Source: CAYSTL01 sp964516805
Lineage (GTDB): Archaea; Thermoplasmatota; Thermoplasmata; Halarchaeoplasmatales; Halarchaeoplasmataceae
Length of the DNA: 33,933 nt
Reading direction: 5' to 3'
Assembly (NCBI GenBank): GCA_964516805.1
Contig: CAZEXI010000020.1
Coordinates: 1-33,933 of the forward strand
Positions 1-8,261 of this stretch are shown piece after piece. The position numbers and the translations under genes are program-made. How positions within the stretch are numbered: position 1 is the stretch's first letter; each line of letters opens with the position of its first letter. Under the pieces are notes generated by a model that had not been told where the DNA came from, did not search any database, and saw only the letters and a list, made by a program, of their open reading frames with translations.

Positions 1-58
1 ATAAATGTTGATTATTATAGACCTTCTCTTCTTTATTTGATATGAATTTAAAATAAAC

Positions 59-2299
59 CTAGTCATCCTCGATCATCTTTATACTGCAGAGTTTATCAAA
101 GCCTAAAATATTTACAGCAGATTCAATAACGAGATCGTATACTTCTTCTTCAGATTCACATCTTTCAAAACTATTTACCACCTCATGGAGTTTTTCGATC
201 TTCTCTTTTTCTTTTAGTATACTATCTTCATATTTCTTTTGATCTTTTGTATCCTGAAATATTTCCATAATGAATAACTCGTCATTCATAACGAAGGTTT
301 TTGCATTTTTTAATATTGGACTTTCATTACCATCTTTACATTTGATCGTAGTATCCATACCCTTGAATTTTCTTTTTCCTTTTTCATATATTGGACATCT
401 CATCGATTTTGAACCTTTTGGACATACCATATCGCAGAGATTCCCAATCAATTCATCTCTAGAGTATCCTGTTATCTCACAGGTCCTTTTGTTAACATCT
501 TTTATCCTGTAATCTTCTCCTATTATCAAAGTGCCACTATGTATATTTTCATACAGAGTTTTAAACTGTTTTTTGGATTGATTCAGCTTTTTTTCTGTAT
601 TTATTCTATCAGTTATGTTTTGTGTGGAAACATAAACTTTATCATAGCTACTTTCATGGCCAGGTACTACAGACCACGTGAGAAGAATATTGATCTTGTT
701 ACCATCAACGGTATAATTTACATCTTCATCTGAGAAGAAATTATCTCCTTTAGATATCTTTAATAATATTTTTTTAAATAAATCTAGTGAGGTGTTTGTA
801 TATATATTATCAAAATTGTTAAAAACATCTTCTTTGCTTTCAGCGTTATACATATCCACTGCCTTCTTGTTGACATCATTTATTTCTATAAGATCCATCA
901 TGTCATATAGAATGTTTTCATTTTCTTCAAAATAAGTTTCTAAGTCATGGTAATTTTCCTTAAGTTCATCTATTTTTAATTTGATTTTAGAATAATCTTC
1001 ATCCCATAAACCAACTGGTGAGTTTTTAAAGAGATTCTTATAACTTTCTTTTTCTTCTTTTAACTCTTTTTTGACCTTTATCCTGTCTGTTACGTCTCTA
1101 AGTATTCCAGTAATGACTTTTGGTTCTCCATCCTCTTTAACGATATTGGAATTCTCCTCTAGATGAGCGAAATCCCCGTTTTTCTTTTTAAACTTAAAAG
1201 TTAGTTTATCCTCTTTCTTTTCTTCACCTTTAATAGCTTTGATAAAGATATCATTGATTTTCTTCTTCTCTTCTTCATAAAGAAAATCATTAATACTTTT
1301 GTTCACAACTTCTTGTGGTTCATATCCAAACCTTTTGATCTGTGGACTCACATAACCTATAGTTCCATCTAAATTTACTGAATAGACGATATCTAGTGAA
1401 TTTTCTACAATATTTTTGTATTTTTCTTCTGTTTTTCTTCTAGCTTTATCGTACCTTATCCTTTTTAAAGCCTCTACTGAATGAGAAATCAGTAATTTAG
1501 CCATGTCTAAATCGTTTTCATCGAATGAATCAAATTCTCTAGATAATGCTTGAAAAACACCAAAATCTCCTACAGGTATACTCAGAACGGATTTAAATTC
1601 AGGATCTGTTGGTTTAGCTTCTGTGTGTTCCCTAATATTAGGGACGATTATAGGTTTTTTTTCTCTGAATGTAAGACCATATATGCCTTTATCTACATCC
1701 TGTTTAGTTCCTATATCTACCCTAGTATCCTTCGTAGCTTTCATCACTATATATCCATCCTCATAGATCATAAAAGAACACACGAAGAAGTCAAGAATTT
1801 TCTCAGCAGCTTCCACAGTTAGATCGTAGACTTCTTGTTCTTTCCTACAGTTCTCCATCTTAGCTGCTATGCTGTGGAGTGACTCTATCTTTTTCCTTCT
1901 TGCTTTGATCGATTTTTCAGTTTTATTCAGTTCTACAGTTTTTACGATGGCACTAGCAAGCACTTTATATTGGCTGACTGGGTCACCACCTTTTTGAACG
2001 TATCTATCAGCACCTATATTTAGAGCCTGAATAGCTACTTCCTCTCTACCTCGTCCCGTGAACATGATAAATGGCACATCAATCTCTTCTTTTCTAATTG
2101 TCTTTAAGAAGTCTAAACCATTCATGCCTGGCATCTGATAATCAGAAACAACAATATCAAAATCTTTTTCACGCAACGAATCGATACCTTTCTGTGCAGA
2201 AGAAGCGGTTTGTATATTGAAACTTTCATTCTCGTCCTTAAGATAATATTCTGATTGCTCAAGAATAAAATTTTCATCATCAACCATGAGAATATCCAT
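59..2299 (-). CDS. REC-GAF-PAS response regulator/sensor, apparently truncated in a second GAF
   Basis: Cytoplasmic signalling protein of 746 residues. A REC domain (about 1-125) has the acidic pair D7/D8, phospho-acceptor D53, T81 and K103. It is followed by a GAF domain (about 150-290), three PAS-like domains (about 300-420, 425-575, 585-690) and the first 45 or so residues of another GAF. There is no HisKA, HATPase or output domain, so it would receive phosphate and small-molecule or redox signals without being a kinase. PAS3 carries a cysteine cluster (C-x3-C-x8-C-P). I chose the ATG at 2299 because REC begins there and GGAGA lies 9 nt upstream. An in-frame ATG at 2458 would add 53 AT-rich, non-REC residues. 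The last GAF stops at a TAG (61-59), yet the frame stays open to the window edge with GAF-like residues, so a nonsense mutation is possible. It is paralogous to the protein at 14078-15493. Confidence 0.85.
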   Translation of the reverse strand: MDILMVDDENFILEQSEYYLKDENESFNIQTASSAQKGIDSLREKDFDIVVSDYQMPGMNGLDFLKTIRKEEIDVPFIMFTGRGREEVAIQALNIGADRYVQKGGDPVSQYKVLASAIVKTVELNKTEKSIKARRKKIESLHSIAAKMENCRKEQEVYDLTVEAAEKILDFFVCSFMIYEDGYIVMKATKDTRVDIGTKQDVDKGIYGLTFREKKPIIVPNIREHTEAKPTDPEFKSVLSIPVGDFGVFQALSREFDSFDENDLDMAKLLISHSVEALKRIRYDKARRKTEEKYKNIVENSLDIVYSVNLDGTIGYVSPQIKRFGYEPQEVVNKSINDFLYEEEKKKINDIFIKAIKGEEKKEDKLTFKFKKKNGDFAHLEENSNIVKEDGEPKVITGILRDVTDRIKVKKELKEEKESYKNLFKNSPVGLWDEDYSKIKLKIDELKENYHDLETYFEENENILYDMMDLIEINDVNKKAVDMYNAESKEDVFNNFDNIYTNTSLDLFKKILLKISKGDNFFSDEDVNYTVDGNKINILLTWSVVPGHESSYDKVYVSTQNITDRINTEKKLNQSKKQFKTLYENIHSGTLIIGEDYRIKDVNKRTCEITGYSRDELIGNLCDMVCPKGSKSMRCPIYEKGKRKFKGMDTTIKCKDGNESPILKNAKTFVMNDELFIMEIFQDTKDQKKYEDSILKEKEKIEKLHEVVNSFERCESEEEVYDLVIESAVNILGFDKLCSIKMIEDD

Positions 2300-2512
2300 T
2301 TTGATCTGTCTCCATAAATGGTCTATAGCACGTATTCGTTTAATGATATTAATAAATTCGGAAAAAGAATCAATAATATAAATTAAATTATACCTCCTCA
2401 TCAGATATATTAATAAAATAGCATTATTGATATCACGCTGTTTTACTTTTTGACCCAAAATGTTTGAATTATTAAAATAAGACCAACAAAAAGAAATTTA
2501 AACGGACAAAAG

Positions 2513-2582
2513 TTTTATATAGGATGAAATAGCAAATTATATATGCGAAAAGAAAACAAGAGGGAACGAGAACTATATATGC
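2513..2582 (+). promoter_or_regulatory. Cluster of three TATA-like elements upstream of tfb
   Basis: TTTTATATAGG lies at 2513-2523. The 9-mer TATATATGC occurs twice, at 2538-2546 and 2574-2582, spaced 36 bp. Using the archaeal rule that transcription starts about 25 nt after TATA, starts near 2545, 2570 and 2605 are possible, all giving leaders of about 100 nt or more. The assignment is inference; no start site can be read from the sequence. Confidence 0.45.
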
Positions 2583-2600
2583 TTTCAAATTTGTAGAATT

Positions 2601-2679
2601 GAAGTTGTCTAACAATTTTCTAATGAACTTCGTTTAGTTAACTTTCACTAGATGAGATTGTCTTTGGAGAATCCCATCT
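2601..2679 (+). promoter_or_regulatory. Two tandem hairpins in the tfb 5' leader
   Basis: The first stem pairs GAAGTT (2601-2606) with AACTTC (2626-2631) across a 19-nt loop. The second pairs AGATGAGATT (2650-2659) with AATCCCATCT (2670-2679), ten positions with one A/C mismatch around a 10-nt loop, and ends 23 nt before the first tfb ATG. No T-tract follows, so a terminator is unlikely. Translation control or RNA processing is possible but unproven. Confidence 0.4.
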
Positions 2680-2714
2680 AAGTTTGATTCGTTCCTGAAA
2701 ATATGGTGGTAGAT

Positions 2715-3668
2715 ATGATAGCTGAAGCTAAAACTAAAAGAAAAAATAAACAGGTAGTAGATGAGGTTAAAGAATGCCCTGAATGTGGTAGTGTACATCT
2801 TGCTCAGGATTATGAAAGGGGGGAATTGATCTGCGAAGACTGTGGTTTAGTGATTGACAATCAATATATAGATGAAGGTCCGGAGTGGCGTGCGTATGAT
2901 ATGAAACAGGAGGAGAATAGAGCCCGGACAGGCGCGCCCATGACACAGATGATGCACGATAAAGGTTTGTCAACAGATATATCCTCGCAAAATAAGGATT
3001 CCTATGGAAGGCATATATCTGGTCAAAAGAAGTCTCAGATATACAGACTAAGAAAGTGGCAGAGAAGAATCAGGGTCTCTAGCGCTAAAGAAAGAAACTT
3101 ATCTCAGGCTCTTAAAGAGATGAACAGAATAGGTTCTATGATGGGTATACCTAAGGATATACGTGAAAATGCTGCTGTAATTTATCGTCAAGCGGTTAAA
3201 AAGAATCTGATAAGAGGTCGTTCAATAAAGGTGGTAGCGACATCTGCACTTTATGCAGCATGTAGAAAAGCTGGCGTACCTAGAACCCTGGACGAGTTCG
3301 TAGAATATACTCCCTTTGATAGAAAAGAGATCGGAAGAACATATAGGTTCATCAATAGAGAATTAGGGCTAAAGGTAAAGCCTACAAATCCTTTGAAATA
3401 TATTGATAGATTTGCGAGTGATCTCAACCTCAAAGGAAAAACAAAGAAAAAGGCAAAAGAGATAATTGAAAAAGCTCAACAGCAGGAGATAACTTCAGGA
3501 AAAGGTCCTACTGGATTAGCAGCAGCTTCGATATACATCGCTTCTGTTAAGGAAGATGATAGGAGGACCCAAAAAGAGATTGCTGAGGTTGCTGACGTGA
3601 CTGAAGTGACTGTAAGAAATAGATACAAAGATCTGGTAGAAAAATTAGGGATCGAAATAGAGATCTAA
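2715..3668 (+). CDS. tfb: Transcription initiation factor B (TFB/TFIIB)
   Basis: Archaeal TFIIB homologue that binds TBP-DNA and recruits RNA polymerase. Numbered from the upstream ATG at 2703, the zinc ribbon uses C25, C28, C44 and C47. The B-reader region follows (GPEWRAYD near 59-66), then two cyclin repeats at about 125-205 and 222-300, the full layout at about 320 residues. The start is uncertain. The ATG at 2703 has no ribosome-binding site, whereas the in-frame ATG at 2715 has GGTGGT four bases upstream, so I place the start there. The gene is monocistronic with a long structured leader. The T-rich run just after the stop (about 3677-3695) is a plausible termination zone. Only one tfb is visible here. 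Confidence 0.96.
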   Translation: MIAEAKTKRKNKQVVDEVKECPECGSVHLAQDYERGELICEDCGLVIDNQYIDEGPEWRAYDMKQEENRARTGAPMTQMMHDKGLSTDISSQNKDSYGRHISGQKKSQIYRLRKWQRRIRVSSAKERNLSQALKEMNRIGSMMGIPKDIRENAAVIYRQAVKKNLIRGRSIKVVATSALYAACRKAGVPRTLDEFVEYTPFDRKEIGRTYRFINRELGLKVKPTNPLKYIDRFASDLNLKGKTKKKAKEIIEKAQQQEITSGKGPTGLAAASIYIASVKEDDRRTQKEIAEVADVTEVTVRNRYKDLVEKLGIEIEI

Positions 3669-3747
3669 ACTACATACCCCCTTTTCATTCTATTTTAAAA
3701 AGTTTTTAATCATATGATTTAATTGTATATGTTTAGGGTATGTTAAA

Positions 3748-4080
3748 ATGAAATCTAAAGTATTAATTATAATAGCGACGAAAGATAGAGAAAAAGCTTT
3801 AACAGGTCTCATGTATGCAGAAAATGCTATCAAAAATGACTGGTTAAAAGATGTTAAAGTGGTATTTTTTGGACCAAGCGAATCGTTGATGGTGGAAGAT
3901 GGGGAGATTGGAAATTATGCTATAGAGATAGCAGAAAAAACTGATACCTTCGCGTGTAAATATCTATCAGATGAAGATCAGATATCAGATGAGATAAAGG
4001 AATTAGGGGTTGATGTGGAATACGTTGGTAGCATAATATCTGATTATATAAACGAGGGGTATATTCCGATGGTTTGGTAA
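3748..4080 (+). CDS. DsrE/DsrF-like family small protein
   Basis: Cytoplasmic protein of 110 residues with the alternating beta-alpha pattern of the DsrE/DsrF/YchN fold: an N-terminal strand (KVLIIIATKD), a helix (ALTGLMYAENAIK), the strand VKVVFFGPSE and a C-terminal strand and helix. Family members include persulfide carriers and many of unknown role. The single cysteine, in the segment TFACKYL, is not at an obvious carrier position, so I claim no sulfur-transfer activity. It has its own short leader with T-rich promoter-like sequence at 3700-3735. A second, divergent DsrE-like gene lies at 17234-17575. Confidence 0.7.
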   Translation: MKSKVLIIIATKDREKALTGLMYAENAIKNDWLKDVKVVFFGPSESLMVEDGEIGNYAIEIAEKTDTFACKYLSDEDQISDEIKELGVDVEYVGSIISDYINEGYIPMVW

Positions 4081-4173
4081 TTGATGATCTTAAAAATATT
4101 TTATTTTGACTCGTTTTATATGTTTTAAAGTCAGGTTTTTAGAAGGCAAAAATTGTAAGTAAATATCAGAAAA

Positions 4174-4183
4174 CATTATAAAA
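4174..4183 (+). promoter_or_regulatory. TATA-like element upstream of the PKD/HhH gene
   Basis: ATTATAAAAG lies about 95 bp before the ATG at 4279, predicting a leader of about 70 nt that ends in TTTGGAGATGG. The remaining 198-bp gap shows no gene or clear RNA structure. Confidence 0.35.
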
Positions 4184-4278
4184 GATTTCTTTGTTTAATA
4201 ATTTAGTCAGATATTATTAAATTGTATTGTGGTTTAAAATCAATATAGGATAACCATCAAATAATTTGGAGATGGAAA

Positions 4279-5553
4279 ATGGCAGTCTCAAAAAAGGTTA
4301 AATGGGAACATAGTCCTACCTGGGTACGAGGTTTATACTTTTTCTGGCCTTCCATGGTAATTATATTTATCTCATTATTCTTGATCGGAAGTTTTCTGTG
4401 GAAAGGTAATTTTTACAGATCCATACTAGGATTATATTTTATCTTGATGACACTTTTATTCGTATTGATTTGGGCTGCAAACATATCTATTTTCGGTTTG
4501 GGTTGGATAGTCCATAATCTTATGGAAGATGATAAGCCTGTAACGACAAAAAAGAAAAGGAAAAAATTGAGAAGAAAATTGAAGAAAGCCAAAAAAAGTA
4601 GCGACATTATAGATGCTGGAGAAGATGAGTCTGTGGAGGTTGGAGAAGAGATAGAGCTTAATGTCTCATTGAAAGAAGATATTTTATACAAAACCCTTGG
4701 ATGGGATTTGGGAGACGGTGTAAAGAAAAAAGGGCAAAAGGTATCCCATAGCTACGATGAGAGTGGAGTTTACACTGTAACAGCAGCCATTTGCGATAAG
4801 CAAGATAAATGGTATAAAGACCAGATCAAAGTATCCGTGAGGGACCCTGAAGAACCGATAGCTGAAGCAGGTGAAGATAAAATAGTGGAAGCAGGTGAAG
4901 ATGTAGATTTTGATGGAAGCGAATCGAGAGATTCTATAGGTATCGTGAGTTATGAGTGGTATTTTGATGACTGGACCAATGGAAACGGTGAAAAAACGAC
5001 TCATGTATATGATAAGCCTGGAGTTTATGAAGTTAGGTTGATAGTGACGGACAAAGCAGGTTATTTCGATCAAGATACTATTCAGGTTATAGTCGAAGAT
5101 CCAGAGAACAAAAAACCAATAGCGAATGCCGGAGGTGATAAAATAGTTGAGATCGGCCAAAAAGTTAAATTTAATGCAAAGAAGTCCAAAGATGACGTAG
5201 GTATAAAGAAATACGAGTGGGATTTTGGCGATGGTATGAAAGAGGAAGGAGAAGTGGTCGATCACATATACATAAAACCAGGAAGATATAAAGCAAAACT
5301 GACAGTTATAGATTTAGCAGGTAACAAGGATGAAACTAAGATCAATGTTAGAGTCGAGGGAGATCAACAGGATTTCATCGATTTGATGGAAGAAGTAAAG
5401 GGCATAGGAAATTCGACTGCCCAAAGGTTGTATGAAAATGGATATCAACATGAAAAGGATGTAAAGGAAGCTTCGGTTGATGAATTATCTGATGTAAGTT
5501 ACGTTACCGAAAAGAAAGCTGAGAGATTAAAAGATTATTTTTCAGATCAGTAA
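4279..5553 (+). CDS. Membrane-anchored three-PKD-domain protein with C-terminal helix-hairpin-helix
   Basis: I recognise the domains but not a named family. This 424-residue protein has two hydrophobic helices (about 18-41 and 49-77) and a very basic stretch at 91-106, almost all K and R. Three PKD/Ig-like domains follow (about 108-188, 192-273, 279-360; signatures WDLGDG, YEWYFDD and WDFGDG), then a helix-hairpin-helix-like domain (366-422, VKGIGNSTAQRLYENGY). The second HhH turn (SYVTEKKAERL) lacks the usual G-I-G. No signal peptide is evident. Positive charges flank both membrane helices on the same side, predicting N-in/C-in topology with cytoplasmic PKD domains, unusual for PKD but consistent with a nucleic-acid or protein-binding HhH. 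GGAGATGG precedes the ATG. The stop is 6 nt from the 3' end of the opposing tRNA-Cys. Confidence 0.8.
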   Translation: MAVSKKVKWEHSPTWVRGLYFFWPSMVIIFISLFLIGSFLWKGNFYRSILGLYFILMTLLFVLIWAANISIFGLGWIVHNLMEDDKPVTTKKKRKKLRRKLKKAKKSSDIIDAGEDESVEVGEEIELNVSLKEDILYKTLGWDLGDGVKKKGQKVSHSYDESGVYTVTAAICDKQDKWYKDQIKVSVRDPEEPIAEAGEDKIVEAGEDVDFDGSESRDSIGIVSYEWYFDDWTNGNGEKTTHVYDKPGVYEVRLIVTDKAGYFDQDTIQVIVEDPENKKPIANAGGDKIVEIGQKVKFNAKKSKDDVGIKKYEWDFGDGMKEEGEVVDHIYIKPGRYKAKLTVIDLAGNKDETKINVRVEGDQQDFIDLMEEVKGIGNSTAQRLYENGYQHEKDVKEASVDELSDVSYVTEKKAERLKDYFSDQ

Positions 5554-5559
5554 GAGAAG

Positions 5560-5633
5560 AGCTGGGGGAGGGATTCGAACCCCCGGGGGATCCGCTCTGC
5601 AGGCGGACACATTAGCCACTCTGTCACCCCAGC
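5560..5633 (-). tRNA. tRNA-Cys (GCA)
   Basis: On the minus strand the acceptor GCTGGGG pairs with CCCCAGC. The anticodon stem TCCGC/GCGGA encloses the loop CTGCAGA, giving anticodon GCA. The T arm is GGGGG-TTCGAAT-CCCTC with one G-U pair. The base after the acceptor stem is U73, the cysteine discriminator identity base. CCA is not encoded and there is no intron. The D stem is short (ACA/TGT). The upstream minus-strand sequence holds a TTTTTTATAC-like TATA near 5680-5690. Confidence 0.95.
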
Positions 5634-5768
5634 TTGGGGATTTAGATTTAAGCAGAGGGGTACTATAACTTTTGTGGTCTATGTATAAAAAATTGGTCAT
5701 CTTTTCTATATAAAAAAAGAAAAGTTAAAATATATCTCAATAATATCCACGATAGAGAGGTCTAATCG

Positions 5769-6716
5769 ATGGGTGAAAACAACTTCTTGCAACTGTTAGA
5801 TGTATCAAAAAGTTACAACTCATTTACAGCGCTGAAGAATGTTTCATTCGAGATAGGAAAGGGGGATGTTTTTGGTTATATAGGCCCGAACGGAGCAGGG
5901 AAAACAACAACGATAAAAATTCTAATAGGTCTTATAACTGATTTTACTGGTAAAGTTTCAATAGATGGGATGCGTATGCCAGAGGAAAGGGATAGGCTGC
6001 ATAAAATACTTGGATATCTTCCTCAAAATGTTTCTTTTCAAGATTGGAGAACTGTAGAACACGCTTTAAAAACATTTGGTGAATTATCTGATATCGATGT
6101 AGCAGAATTAGATGATAGGATAGAATATGTTCTTAAAACTGTAGGTTTGCAGGAATCAAGATACAAGAAAGTGAAGGAATTATCAGGTGGAAACGTACAA
6201 AAATTAGGCTTAGCACAAGCATTACTTCACAGACCAAAATTGCTCGTTTTCGATGAACCTTTATCAGGATTAGATCCTGCAAGCAGATATCAGGTAAAGC
6301 AGACAATCAAAGAATTAAGTAGAGGTGAAACCACAGTGATTTTTTCTTCACACATCCTAAGCGATGTACAGGATGTAGCAACGAAGATCGGTATATTGAG
6401 TAGAGGTGAGATTATAGATGTAGGCTGTTTGGAAGAATTGAAAGAGAATTTCTCTGCACCTAATATACTGGATATTGAGCTCTTCAATGACCCGGCTAAG
6501 GAAGATAATATTAGAAAAATCGAAGGTGTAAAGCAGATTGACAATGAAATGCCAAACAAAATGAAAGTAGAGATCGACAAGGAATATGAAATTGAAGAAG
6601 TATCTAATGTTCTCTTAAAAGAATTGCTAAATCAAGGTTATAAGATCAGGAAATTTTCACCAATTTCACCGGATCTTGATGAACTCTATATGAGATACGT
6701 TCAGGAGAGCGGATGA
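5769..6716 (+). CDS. ABC-2 type transporter ATP-binding protein
   Basis: Nucleotide-binding subunit of an ABC exporter, 315 residues. Walker A is GPNGAGKT (39-46), the Q-loop Q86 (YLPQN), the signature LSGGN (138-142), Walker B LLVFDEP (158-164) with catalytic E163, and the H-loop H194. A C-terminal extension of about 100 residues is typical of the CcmA/NatA/NosF class, which energises ABC-2 permeases. It overlaps the next gene by ATGA (6713-6716), so the two are translationally coupled. AGAGGT precedes the ATG by 8 nt. TATA-like sequence at about 5706-5716 probably drives the pair. The substrate cannot be predicted. Confidence 0.93.
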   Translation: MGENNFLQLLDVSKSYNSFTALKNVSFEIGKGDVFGYIGPNGAGKTTTIKILIGLITDFTGKVSIDGMRMPEERDRLHKILGYLPQNVSFQDWRTVEHALKTFGELSDIDVAELDDRIEYVLKTVGLQESRYKKVKELSGGNVQKLGLAQALLHRPKLLVFDEPLSGLDPASRYQVKQTIKELSRGETTVIFSSHILSDVQDVATKIGILSRGEIIDVGCLEELKENFSAPNILDIELFNDPAKEDNIRKIEGVKQIDNEMPNKMKVEIDKEYEIEEVSNVLLKELLNQGYKIRKFSPISPDLDELYMRYVQESG

Positions 6717-7381
6717 AGATGAGTTTGAGTATACTTTTCAAAGATGAACTGAGAGGATTTTACAAATCTAAAGTGATGATGGTCTTATGGGTTGGTCTGC
6801 CATTATTAGCAGCTATAATATATTTCTGGAGTCCAGATACAGGTCAGGAGATACCTTTTGCAGCTTTCTCTGCTTTATTACTTTCGAGCATAGGAGGAAC
6901 ACTAGCTTCTGTTATGTTAGCTGTCTCTATCATAAATGAAAAGGATAAGAATGTGTATGACTTATTTCTTATAAGACCCATAAAAAGAAGGGATATACTG
7001 ATATCCAAATTCCTTGCTGTTTACTTGTGTATAGTGATAGCTGGATTGCTATCCCTTGGCCTAGGAATGATAATCGATTATTTTTATATGGGAGGAACAC
7101 TAGAGATGATTCTAGAGGGCGCTTTAGAATCAATAGTTTTGACGATATCTATGATGGCTATTGCAAGTTCTGCAGGGGTATTGATAGGTGTGATATCACC
7201 TTCTGTTCTTGTTGGTGCGATAGTAGTGATCTACGGAGGCAATCAGATATCTATCGTTCCTCTGCTGCCAGATATGATGGGATTGGATCATCAATTGGCC
7301 TATTCAATAATCTTCAGTGGAGTTATAGCAATGGTTCTTTTAATAACAGCCATATACTTATTTAATCGGAAGCAATTTTAA
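6713..7381 (+). CDS. ABC-2 type transporter permease
   Basis: Integral membrane partner of the preceding ATPase, 222 residues with six predicted transmembrane helices and no large extracellular loop, close to the minimal ABC-2 permease. The motif IINEKDKNVYDLFLIRPIKRRDILISKF after helix 2 is the conserved cytoplasmic segment that contacts the ATPase in NosY-like permeases. It starts at the ATGA overlap; a second ATG two codons later is also possible. Substrate unknown. Confidence 0.88.
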   Translation: MKMSLSILFKDELRGFYKSKVMMVLWVGLPLLAAIIYFWSPDTGQEIPFAAFSALLLSSIGGTLASVMLAVSIINEKDKNVYDLFLIRPIKRRDILISKFLAVYLCIVIAGLLSLGLGMIIDYFYMGGTLEMILEGALESIVLTISMMAIASSAGVLIGVISPSVLVGAIVVIYGGNQISIVPLLPDMMGLDHQLAYSIIFSGVIAMVLLITAIYLFNRKQF

Positions 7382-7434
7382 TAATTACTATTGAAAAAAT
7401 CAATGCTAATATTTTTAATACCTTTTAACTAAAT

Positions 7435-7446
7435 CTTTAAATAAAG
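7435..7446 (+). promoter_or_regulatory. TATA box of the amino-acid ABC operon
   Basis: CTTTAAATAAAG lies 33-44 bp before the ATG at 7479. Transcription starting about 25 nt downstream would give a very short leader that still contains the ribosome-binding site AGGGGAG (about 7467-7473). Confidence 0.45.
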
Positions 7447-7478
7447 TAATAACAATATACATTCTTAGGGGAGAATAG

Positions 7479-8249
7479 ATGTTGCCAAATAAAAAGATAA
7501 TATTTACTCTAATCGTAGCAGCTGGAATAATAATGTCATCATTGGCATTCAGTGGCTGTTCGGAAGAGGATAAGATAATAGTAGGAACATCAGCAGATTT
7601 TGCACCATTTGAATACAAAGAAGGAGGAAAGATAGTTGGTTTTGATATAGATCTTATCAAAGCTATACTAAAAGATCAGGGATATGATAAAATAGAATTC
7701 AGAGATATGGATTTTGGAACGCTTATAGGTGCTGTTCGACAGGGTAAAATTGACGTTGTTGCTGCAGCGATGACTATCACCGAGGATCGAGAAGAAAAGA
7801 TAGATTTTTCAAATCCATATTATGAAGCTGATCAATCAGTTATTGTGAGAAAAAATTCACAAATAACATTGGCTGATCCACAAGAACTAGAGGATTATGT
7901 TGTAGGCGCACAGACAGGTACAACCGGAGCAGGTTGGATACAAGAAAACCTGGTAAATAATGGGACAATGTCTGAGGACGATTTTGAGAGATACAGTACT
8001 TACACTTTGGCTCTGCAAGATTTAATCAATCAGAGGATAGATGCTATCGTTTTAGATAAACCTGTAGCTCAAGCCTTTGAAAGAAGTGAAGATGTTAAGG
8101 TTATAGAAACTATCGTGACAGGGGAGCAGTATGGATTCGGTGTAAAAGAAGGTAGAGACAATTTATTAGATAATATAAACGAAGGATTAGATAATATAAT
8201 GGATACTGAGGAATGGGATGATTTGGTAAATGAATATTTCAAAGAATAA
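7479..8249 (+). CDS. Polar amino-acid ABC transporter substrate-binding lipoprotein
   Basis: Extracytoplasmic receptor of a PAAT-family importer, 256 residues. A basic N-terminus and hydrophobic helix (1-24) end in the lipobox AFSGC with lipidated C27. The mature part follows the bacterial PBP type 3 pattern: IIVGTSADFAPFEY, then GFDIDLIKAI, VVAAAMTITEDREEKIDFSNPYYEADQS and VGAQTGTTGAGW. The arginine of the TEDRE segment is the usual binder of the substrate carboxylate. AGGGGAG precedes the ATG. First gene of a four-gene importer; the specific amino acid is not predictable. Confidence 0.93.
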   Translation: MLPNKKIIFTLIVAAGIIMSSLAFSGCSEEDKIIVGTSADFAPFEYKEGGKIVGFDIDLIKAILKDQGYDKIEFRDMDFGTLIGAVRQGKIDVVAAAMTITEDREEKIDFSNPYYEADQSVIVRKNSQITLADPQELEDYVVGAQTGTTGAGWIQENLVNNGTMSEDDFERYSTYTLALQDLINQRIDAIVLDKPVAQAFERSEDVKVIETIVTGEQYGFGVKEGRDNLLDNINEGLDNIMDTEEWDDLVNEYFKE

Positions 8250-8261
8250 AAATAAAAATAA

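Larger units (their letters stand above)
2300..2702. promoter_or_regulatory. Divergent intergenic region and tfb leader
   Basis: This stretch of about 400 nt has no credible gene. It separates the response regulator (leftward) from tfb (rightward). Its right half holds three TATA-like elements and two hairpins, listed separately, and its left half holds the minus-strand promoter and the GGAGA ribosome-binding site of the response regulator. I see no tRNA, C/D-box pair or small ORF with a ribosome-binding site. Confidence 0.6.

Noticed and set aside
59..61. TAG as a pyrrolysine codon
   Set aside because: Twelve of the 34 genes here end in TAG, including gdhA, rpl11 and moxR at their normal C-termini, and no pyl gene is seen. 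A simple stop or nonsense change is more likely.
2300..2458. N-terminal 53-residue extension of the first response regulator
   Set aside because: The REC domain begins exactly at the ATG at 2299 as in the paralogue, with GGAGA upstream. The extension is AT-rich and unlike any domain.
3748..4080. DsrE-like protein as a proven sulfur carrier
   Set aside because: Its only cysteine does not align with the reactive position and no dsr or tus gene is adjacent.
4081..4278. Possible C/D-box sRNA (TGATGA near 4083)
   Set aside because: No D box (CTGA) at a suitable distance and no second box pair.
4684..5265. 193-codon open frame opposite the PKD gene
   Set aside because: Its hydrophobic composition is what the complement of an acidic and lysine-rich frame produces. 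No start signal and no recognisable domain.
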